Under the pieces are notes generated by a model, which was not told where the DNA came from, made no database searches, and worked only from the letters and a program-made list of their open reading frames with translations. From positions 18,301,001 to 18,365,000 of the forward strand of contig JBBMOA010000013.1 in NCBI GenBank assembly GCA_037954235.1: a stretch of 64,000 nt of DNA, given 5' to 3'. The position numbers were made by a program, and so were the translations under genes. Within the stretch, counting starts at the first letter, position 1. The number at the start of each line of letters is the position of its first letter. This stretch comes from Aulostomus chinensis. Lineage: Eukaryota; Chordata; Actinopteri; Syngnathiformes; Aulostomidae. Shown in pieces: positions 1 through 9,800 of this stretch.

Positions 1-1020
1 CGTGTTTTCACTTGATTTCATGAAGAATGTCTAGTGAGTGGTTTGATTCATCTTCCATTCCTTGAAAGGTGTTAATGCGTAAGTCCTTGCTGGTAATCCC
101 AAACATTAAATTGAGGTAGACCTAACACACCCCCTGTCTAGTCTGCCGTCACCGCTGCCTCACCTGTGTTCACTGAAGGTGTGGCAGCACATCTGACTCA
201 CTCGAATCAACCATCAAAGCCCGTGATTCAGTTCAGCTTTGAACGCCAGCTCGACTAATCCTCTGCTAGACTGAGGGACTCTGGTAGTCCACAGATATTT
301 CCCCTAGAAAGCTTAGACTGTCACATGATTATCAGGCATTGAACATTGCTAAGACACCCCCTCGAGAAGGCTGGTTGGAGGGAACACATCGGCTGTTTCG
401 CTAGGTTGCGGATGACAAATTTTAGTTTTCTCTTGTATTTCCAACTTAAACCAATGCAATTTGAGGTGATGACAAGTAGAAGCAAAGGATTTTTTTTTTA
501 ACGGCCGTTTAAGAATTACGGGAAATACGAAAGAGGGTTACCTAGGTAACTAGAGCCTGGAATGTCCACAAGAAACCAAAACAACAGGCAATGAGCAAAT
601 CTCTTTATGTACACAGCTGATGTCTGTCCATTGTCAGACCTACAACTAACACGTAAAAATTTATCACCAAATAAGAAGTAATTTTCTCGTTGTTGTTGAA
701 CAGCTCTCTTTCAGTTGACTAATCTATTATTGAGATGATCCTTGCTGCTTGATCAAGAGCAACTTTAAGGCAGGGTTTTTGCTGACCAAAAATCAGAAAT
801 GCAATGGTTATGTTGCGGTAATGTTATAGAAAAGAAGAAAAACTCTCTCTTGTAAAACTGTATCGACCCGACTAGTGCATCCATTGATCAGCTGTAGTGT
901 GTCTGCAGTACGTCTACATGATGCTGCACCAAGTGAACAGTGTCACTTTCATGTGGACCATCCCAAGGAAGATGAGAACCTTTATTGATTTCATAAACTG
1001 TCGTGCACATTGGTGACGTA
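1..1020. other. No gene recognised
   Basis: I see no exon-like segment with a convincing frame and splice sites, no RNA gene and no clear repeat in this first kilobase. It lies downstream of the possible minus-strand terminal exon that starts just to the right, so part of it could be that gene's 3' untranslated region. Confidence 0.4.
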
Positions 1021-1025
1021 TAGCT

Positions 1026-1375
1026 TCAGAGCCAGTCAGACACAATAGGCGGGAGGCCATCCATCATCTCCACGGCTGCTTCCTGTGAGGTGACCTCTGC
1101 TCTGATGAAGACACACTCATTGTCCTCAGTGAAAATTTTCGGGTGTGCTCTAAAGCCATGTGTGACTTGCAGCTGGAACATGTGAATTTATCACAGTTTG
1201 TAGGAAGAAGAGAATGTAATAGCAACAGAAGTGGTACCAGCCGTACCCTTTACAGTAATGCAGCATAGGTCTTTTAACACAAGAGTATTCAGGGGTTGTC
1301 CGTCATTTTGACAGATTAGAACATTGAGGGTTTGCCCCTGAACGAGCACATGCTGCAGGATTTGAAGTGTGTGTG

Positions 1376-1427
<52 letters not shown>

Positions 1428-1814
1428 TGCAAGAGCAGGAAAACTCAGTCATCAAGTCTTGCCAACTTGTGATCACGTCCCTCTGAGAAATGTTCAATTA
1501 CTTCTAAACTCTGGCTGAACTGGCCCTGCTGTATCCAGTCTCTGGTGTAGCAGCAGAGCACCGTTTCTCCTTCAAAACAAAAATGAAACGGCCATTAGAA
1601 AAGCAGTTGTTGCAGATGTGGTTGCATTTATTAGCTTCCAAGTGTGAATGTGATGGAAGCGTTCCTGCAAAGGAGATTATTACTTAGAGTAAACCTGAAT
1701 AAATAAAGCTTAAGAGGCAAATTTGTCAAACCTTGTGGCCATCGCCTCAGCAGCATCTGCTTTGTTGTAATGAAAAGTGACAGGGTTTCTCTGTTCATCT
1801 GCTTTATCCATGTC
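1026..1814 (-). CDS. Possible 3' exons of an unidentified minus-strand gene
   Basis: I do not recognise this gene. On the minus strand a 147-base open segment (1172-1026) follows a CAG acceptor and ends in TGA. It reads as protein-like sequence containing THGFRAHPKIF and ending IVSDWL. A TCACAC acceptor seven bases further in (1165) is an alternative. Two more minus-strand segments have consistent open frames and plausible AG/GT borders: about 1569-1502 (containing TRDW in one frame) and about 1814-1732 (containing FHYNKADAAEAMA). Phases can be made to join the exons, but more than one combination works, and a long GT repeat lies between two of them. Inference: the 3' end of a gene transcribed away from lnx. 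It could also be a pseudogene or chance open frame. Confidence 0.3.
1367..1425. repeat. (GT)n microsatellite
   Basis: A nearly perfect GT dinucleotide run with one GC interruption near its start. It produces a spurious His-Thr open frame on the minus strand. Confidence 0.95.
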
Positions 1815-1829
1815 CTTCGAAATCTCTAT

Positions 1830-3719
1830 TTTATATGTTCTTTTTCTGTGTGTTCAATTTTGAGAACAGATTGGAACACATATTTGTGAGTTTTCCATAT
1901 TACACACATATTGATGCACTTTTCATTCCTTTCACATCTCACGTGATGCCCATTTATAACCATTATGAGTATTTTTCTCTCCACCTCTGCTGCTTCCAGC
2001 GGAACCACCTGAGGCATTTGTATTGTTATCTGCCAAAGTAATATGATCACCTGTTGGATTGTTATCAGGATGTCTTGAAAAGTTACGGCTGGATTTTGAT
2101 TAAATGTGATGCAAAAGCAGGAAATATTACAAGAAGAAGTGAAGCATCAAATGATGGAATGTGTCAGTGGTCCAACAGAGCTGTTTTTGGTGGTCGGGGA
2201 GAAACTCTATTCACAGATTGTAATTATAATGTATTTATACTTTGCTTCCACGTAGCCTCCCTGGTTGCTTCACTTTTTGCACTAGGTCAGGTTATTTGAA
2301 ATAAATGGAACACAGCCTGGTTTTCTCTACCTCCCTCTGTGTGCGACAGTATCCAAGAGTCCTATCCATTTCAAGAGCAGGTATCACTTGTACAGAGCAA
2401 AGAAGTGAAGGCCTGTGTGACCACATGTCTGTGGACGGTGGTGCAAACACACACATGTCTGTAATCAGGCGTGTGTGTTTGCCGTCAGTCATTGAACTAT
2501 TGAATGTTCTTTAACTGTGATCGTTCATCATCAGCAAACACACACACTCACATATATACTTCTCCACTCTCCCTAGTTAAACCAATTCCCCTCTGCATTC
2601 TTTACACCAGTGCAACCGGAGCTCATATACACCCACACTTGTGCACACTAGCGCGCGTGTGTTTGTGTGTGTGTGTGCGTGACACACACATAGACATTAT
2701 CCTGACGGTGTGTGAGGGAGGCAGGGCTCTGGTTTCATTCAGGCTAGAGGCAGCTGAGAGTGTACAGTCAGTGTTTGCGTGACTGCTGTGGCTACTGGCT
2801 GCTTGACAACAGAGATATCGTTTCGGGTGAGTACCACGAAGGTAATAACGCTGAAGGTAAAGTGGCAATTTTGTAATGAAATCTGGACTAGAACCATAAA
2901 GACAGGAAACCGGAGGTAGCACTTTTCCATTGCGATGAAAGAAAATTTCCATTGCTTTCTTTTCTAGTAAAGACAATTTGGAGTTGGCGTTAGTGCATGT
3001 CTGCGCAGCTTCAACCTCTCAGACTGCTACTGAGATAGTACAGGTGGAAGTGTTGAGCTTAAAGCGCCTAGCATATGTTTTATTAAAGCTAATTACTGCA
3101 ACTTAGTAGTACTTTTGATCCTGCTATTGATGTTTAACAGTTGAGTGTTGACCCTCACATGCTGTTTTAGTGAGTGTTTATGTGCCAGTTTTATGAAAAC
3201 AAACTCAGGGTGTTTTAGCTGGTGAAACTGACTTTTATTTCATTTACTCAATCATATGTGGAGTGAGTGGCTAAAGTTACTCATAAGAATGTATTCCTAA
3301 TCAGCAGCCTCCTTATGAGAAGGAATTAAAGGAGATTAGGCACTGCACAAAGGGACGGAGGCCACTGCTGGTTGGGCGCAAGGGGCCACTGGTGATGGGA
3401 ATTACATTTCTGCCCAGTTCATTCAGACCTCATTCTCGGGTGTAGTGCAGTGCCTTTGTTCCTTCCCATTAGCAGGGGTTTGACTTTAGTCCGTTTTCTT
3501 ATGCCTCATTTCACAGTTTAGCTCTTTCAGTTGAGTATACCGTGACTCTTTAGCTGAGATGAGAATTCCTTTTGTCCCTGAGGAAGCTTGCTGAGAGGAA
3601 GCAGCTGCAGCTCGCTGCCATATTGCCGTTGCTCTGTGGAGTTGTCATTTCCTGAGGCCGGTATCAGTGGGTAAAGTTCAACGTCAGCATTGGACCTTAC
3701 TGTTTTTCTCTTTCAACAG
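1830..3719. other. Spacer upstream of lnx, with a possible non-coding first exon
   Basis: No coding sequence is recognised here. There are short GT/CA stretches around 2535-2690. A good splice donor (CGG|GTGAGT) sits at 2826/2827, and a matching acceptor (TTTCAACAG) ends at 3719 just ahead of the lnx coding exon. This suggests a non-coding first lnx exon ending at 2826 and a promoter in roughly 2.5-2.8 kb. The start of that exon cannot be placed from sequence alone. Confidence 0.35.
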
Positions 3720-3898
3720 AAAATGAAGACGTGGAGATGACATTGTTTTCTTTGGATCATTCCTTTAACTGATTGAATGGATTCATGATAAACCTCAAGA
3801 CATATCCCAGATCCAGTCTTTGAGGAACTAAGTGGTCTTAAAAAAGGACAAAAAACTTTCCCTGTGCAACAGAAATTTGGACTGAGCACCTCGCATTG

Positions 3899-6800
3899 AT
3901 GGCTATGACAGAAACCAAGATTGCTGGCAGCGGCAGCACTGCAGGCCTGTCATGGGCGAGGGTGTGTAAGGATTGCGGACAGCAGCATGAGGGGCAGGAG
4001 AGTCACCTGTACGAGTACCAAGACGATGTGGATGATGAGCTGGTGTGTCACATCTGTCTGCAGCCCCTACTCAGACCCATGGACACGCCTTGTGGCCACA
4101 CCTATTGCTTTCACTGTCTGAGCAACTTCTTGAAAGAGCAGGACTTCTGCCCCGTGGACCGCCAGCGGCTGCAGTTGCACCAATGTCGTCCCTCAAGCCT
4201 GCTGGTCAGGAACCTGCTGGACAAGCTCTCCGTCATGTGCCCTTACCATGCGGAGTGCCAGCAGCAGATGCAGCGCTGTGAGCTACAGCCTCACCTGCAC
4301 AATAGGTAAGACTCTTCTGGTTGAGATAAGGTCAGAGATCCGAAAATGTCAGCAACATCAGTCTTACCATTTGCTGAGAGTGAAAGTCAGTAGCCTGTTA
4401 CAGCCTCCTCATTTCAGGAATATTTCAGTGGATACATTAAATGAGGTTAGCTGAATCACTACCATGTAAGACACACTACACACTCCCCTCCCGCGATCCC
4501 CTCTTGAAGGTAAACATATGATCTTAAGGTTATTATGGTTGAACAAAGGAATCTTGTCAGCTACTCAGGAATGTACAGTGACTTTCATCTAAAGTCTTTC
4601 TCCTCTATATGCCCTTTCAACGCATTTGTTTTCCTCCTTTAAAAATGAAGCCTTTACTTTTGGTAGCAGACTTAATCAGCTTCAGACCTACAACCTCACT
4701 GATCACGATGAGGTGCAGATCATTCACTGCATTTTAAACATGGTTAGTGAGGCGCTTATCAGTTTGGTGGCCAGTGATGACGCAGTGCATGGTGGTTGGC
4801 AGCTCGTCCAGCTGCAGCCTCTCTGTGCAAACAGTGAGGAGACAAAGTTCAGACATGAGGAACAAGCAGCACTCTGACTGACTTAATCAGGCTCAGCCTA
4901 TCTCCCCCACACACCCTGCAATGCAGTCAAATTGTCCACTCATCTGCATAGTGCCTTCTGAATCCTGTACTTAGGTGCCTGTCTTCTCTCATCTTTTTTA
5001 TCTTCTTCACTTTCTCAAAAAAATTTGTTAGCATCCATGTGTTTTCTCATAATTTCTGTTATTGCACTAGAGAGAGACGTGTTGTTTCTAAAAGGGGTTA
5101 AATCCTCGCCCGTGTCCTCCTGTTACTAGTTTGCTCCTGTTCCTGTCTTTCTTCAGATGTCCTGCTTTTAGAAGACTGAGAGAGGAAGCAGAGAAGCGGA
5201 AGAGGCCCTCGTGGAATGAGTTGAAGGGGCGCAAGTGTGACGGAGAGTTGTCAGGGGATGCTAAACATTCAGCAGTGCTATCCCGAAATTCCACTAGAGA
5301 CCAGCCTGAGCCTGGGCTGATCAACCCTGCCTATGAAGAGAGTGAGGATGGTATGGAGTCATTTATTTATCCTGTTTCTTGTCTTTTACACACCGACTGC
5401 TAATTAGAAGGACTTCTCGCTCAGGAATGATTTACAGTGACACGATGCTCATAGTCTGTGATGACACTCAGTGTTTATAGAATTTCCTTGGTTGAATGGA
5501 AAAAGTTTCTCCGCTGAGCGAAGCTCTGATCCTCGTGCTCGTTCAGTGGGCTTGTTCATCAAAACAGATGTGTTTTGGCCTCAAGGTTTGATTCTTAGGT
5601 CTGTCGCAGGTGAATCATCAGCAGAGGTGTAGAAACATGAACCAGCTCACTGATGATTTAACCAGACTGCCTCATTTACTGGAAAAAAAGACTTTGAATA
5701 ACTTGCTGGAGTTAAATGAGTTCACAAAAACATAGTAACTCAGCAAGTGGTAAAGCGTGTCCAGGTTGTCTCTATTTTAAAATGTTGTTGCCCTTAAAAT
5801 CTGTTTACAACTAAGTGGAACAAAACAATCTTTTGAATTAAATTTTCTGGACATATTTATGACTTATCCAAAAGGGTTGTCTCATCTTATTATCTCAAGT
5901 TTGGGTCCCACATACAGTATATAAGTCGGATAAAAACCAAAATTTTGCCAAAGAAAATGCTAATGTGTGCACGTTTCCATCACAACCGTCAGGCAAATAT
6001 TTAAATGCTGCCTCAGCCTGACAGTGGCTGTGAGCCACGCTGTTTCATCCATTCGTATTAGTCAACGCAGGTTTACAGTCTAAATCCCAGCTGCTCTCAG
6101 GTTCAGATATTGGTGTCAAGTCAGCCTCAGCTCAGAATGTCCTTCTTGCGAGTGGAAGTCCATTTTTTATCTGTCGGGTGATACATGCTCACTACGTCTG
6201 TAGTTCTTTGAAAACGGTGTTTCTCCCATTAAGCACATTAACTGTTTATGCAAGCATAAAAACTTGGCCGTAAATCGATTGGTAGTAGTAATACAGAGTG
6301 TTAGCAAAATGTGAGCTGGTTCAGTGTGATAAGACGAACGCTATTGTAGCGCTTTATCTGCTTCACTTACCCTTCTATCTCTATTAATAACTCTTGGCCA
6401 TCACCTTAAGTTCAGAAGCACGATATTGATTGATGTAGTATTATGTAATTTTATGGACGGCTGCACTGGTACATTAATAGGTCCCAGCTCTTGTAGCTGA
6501 AGTTAGATGACGACATCAAAATCAAATTTTCTGCAGTAAAAACTTTGGCACAAGTTGGTATGCGTCTTTTAGCCAAAGAACATAATATGAAGTAGCAGGA
6601 TGCTCTTTAAATTCGGAGTATGTACAGTTTGTGAGACTTTGATGTTTCTTAGTTCCTGAACAATTTCTAATGTAGAATCAGTTCAAATATAAATAAATAC
6701 ATAAGTGATAAACAGATCAAATGTGGTAATTTTTTACATGCAGAGGTAATAATCCATTTGGTAATTATTGCGCTGGGAGTCTGTGTTGGATTTCAACTTT

Positions 6801-9800
6801 TGCTGTCGAGTATACAAATAATCCGTCTATACTGGGAGTTTGTTAAAAAAAACCATGTGCTACTGCTCCAGCGTTTTGCCTCTTTTGCCTTCCTTTTGTT
6901 GCGATCCAGCAGATAACTTAGATAACACGATGTGTTTTTAGCAGTGACAGAACTGGTTGCAAATACTTAATCAAAGTAAACCTGAACTATTAATAGATTA
7001 TCGTTTTATTAGTGCATCAGCGCTTGCTTCATACGGCCACACCGACTCCACCTGGTTCTTTGTCCTCCGTCCCAGTAGACAACACCCCCCTGAGGTCCAG
7101 TCTGGTGGCTGAATCCAATGTGGTGGAGCTCTTCAGAGAGGAGCCTGAGGAGGAGCTCGGCCTGCGCATCGTGGGGGGGAAAGACACGCCGCTAGGAAAT
7201 ATAGTCATCCAGGAGATTGTGCGGGACTCGCCAGCAGCTCGCGACGGCAGATTGGCGCCAGGAGACCATATCTTAGAGGTGAGAGAGATTATTTACAAAT
7301 GATGGGCGTTTGCTTCACCCTTGATTTTGAAATCCGTAAGGTTGGTAATCAGAAGTGGATGCAATGCAGGGCGTGTGCATTTCAGTGGAAGTGTACTGTA
7401 GTTTACTTGTCACAAAGTGAGCTAAAAATTTTAAGTTCTTCTCAAAGAACATTTGGACCTCTCCAATGCTTCAACATTAAAATGCCACTTTAGATGATGA
7501 CTTCTATTGGAGTACTGCTGTGTACAGTGGTATACTCGTGTAATATTCAGAGCAGTTGTCATGTGGTAAGTAAGTTGGTAAATGTAGTTTCTTCGAAAGT
7601 ACAGTTTCTACATTTAAAAATAATACAATAAAAGTTATGTAGACCCATCAGCAAGTAGTTATGTAGACCCATCAGTGAGTAATTCTATATAGAAATATGT
7701 GCTACAATGAAATATAGAATTCATAAAATATTTCTACTCGCTGAAAGTATTCTGGCGGCATTACACAGCTTATTTGAATAGATTTGCTTGAGCACCTTCG
7801 CATCACATTCTCATCTTATTGTAAATATGGTGGTTTGCAGTTAAGAATGGGAAAGTGGCCATTCAAGATAAACTGGTTTTAGCGCCGTGGCAACAAGGTG
7901 TGGTTAATACGACCAGACATGATAGTCTCACGACGCTTCATCCAGTTGCTGTCACTGATTTACCAAACCTCCTTTCTTTTCGGGTCAATGTGTCAACATG
8001 ACAGCAAAAATTCAATGTCTGTTGAAGAGGTTGTTCATGATTTTCCTAACTGCGTATGATCGTTGTGAGTGTATTTCTTAAATATTATGTAGGTTAGTGG
8101 CTTCACTCATGTATTTATTACTTGACGAAGTTGTTTGATCTCTTCCAACCAGTCCCGGTTGGGCTCTGGTGTCCCTCCTCCCCCCGTTTCTCACAAAACA
8201 CGGATTCCCAACCATTCTGAAACCTGGGATTGACAACAAAATCCTCCGAGCCAGCAGAGCGCCTCCAGCATCTGAAACATGAGCTGCAGTTTTTCTGGCT
8301 TTGTGGAAAGCTGATGGGTGTAAAAAGATATGATGATAGCGTCCATAATTTTCTTGAAACTCAATCTTTCTCCTTTATTTGAATCGATGTATTGATTCTT
8401 GTGAAGTCCCATTCTTGCATCAGATTTGTATAGCAACTGGCACCTCAGCGGGCAATTATGTTTAATAAGTTGACAATTAAAGTAGATGTTAAATATTTTG
8501 GTTGTAGCCATTCTCATGTAAGGAAAAGATGAGCAATTAAATAAAAGTCCGATAACACAAATGGATGCCACATGTTTGAATAGCATTAAGAATACGATGA
8601 AGAATAAGACATTCAAACGAGCAAACATCATAGGGTCTTCGCCCGAAGGACCTTCAGGCTCAGACCCTAATGATCAAAATAATCCTCTTTTTAAACAACA
8701 CTTGTCATGTCTGGCTGGAGTAGCAGCATACATGTGGAGTCATTACAGCCTTGTTGAGACTGCCTCACCAAGCCTGTTGTTCTCTCCATCTGTGGTGTCT
8801 CGTTTCCAGGTGAATGACATCAGTTTGGCCTCCGTCCCCCACGCTCGGGCCATCGCGGCGCTGCGGCAGCCGTCCCTCCTCAGGCTCACTGTTATGCAGG
8901 AGAAAGGATTCAAATCGAGGGATCCACGGTGTGACCATCACCCTCCCCTGTCCACAGCCTCCCAGCCCTCTCACAGTCCCCATGGCAACGCTACCTCCAA
9001 TCTCAACCCCGGCACAGTCCTGCAGGTGACACTAATGAAGAGTCAGCGTACCGAACCACTCGGCATTAAGCTGATTCGCAAATCAGACGAGAGTGGGGTC
9101 TTCATCCTGGATCTGCTCTCCGGGGGTTTGGCAGCCAGAGATGGAAAACTGAGGAACAATGACAAGGTGTTGGCTATCAATGGACATGACTTGAGACACG
9201 GTACACCTGAGAGCGCGGCCCAGATCATACAGGTACTGGTCACGAAAATGCAAAATGGCAATATTACTGATGGGTGCTGCAAAATAAGGCCTCCACTGTA
9301 ATCAATAAATCTGCCTGCAGCAGGTCTGAGATCTGCTTCGTATGAGTAAAAATAGACCAGTCGTCTATTTTTATTTGTTATGCAAGCTGTTCATGGTCCT
9401 TTTTACACTAAAATGGGTCATAAAGTGTCTATTTTAAATTAAAGCGTTTGTACACAGGAAATGAGCCTGGCTCAGACAGTTTGGTTTTAGAGGTTTTTAA
9501 TTTGATTCTCCCCACCTACATCTTTTGATAGAAGCTGATGAAAGACAGAAATAGGAGATGGAATGAAAGAAACGAGTAAATATAGAAAGTAAAAATAGAA
9601 AAGATCAGCAATCAGAGCTCATTGAATTAAACCTTTCCTTCTTCGTGATAATGACAGCAGGTTCTGTCAGACGTTGTCCTGTAGTCATTTCCCACAGCAC
9701 CGTGGGCAGGCTGCTGGTACCAGATATTAAACAGCAGCTGAGATGAAGCAGCGGGAGGTCGGTCTGATACGCTGCACTCAGAAGTTCGAAATGTTCTGGA

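Noticed and set aside
8191..8631. A 146-codon minus-strand open frame
   Set aside because: It sits inside an lnx intron on the other strand, with no recognised domain and ordinary AT-rich composition.
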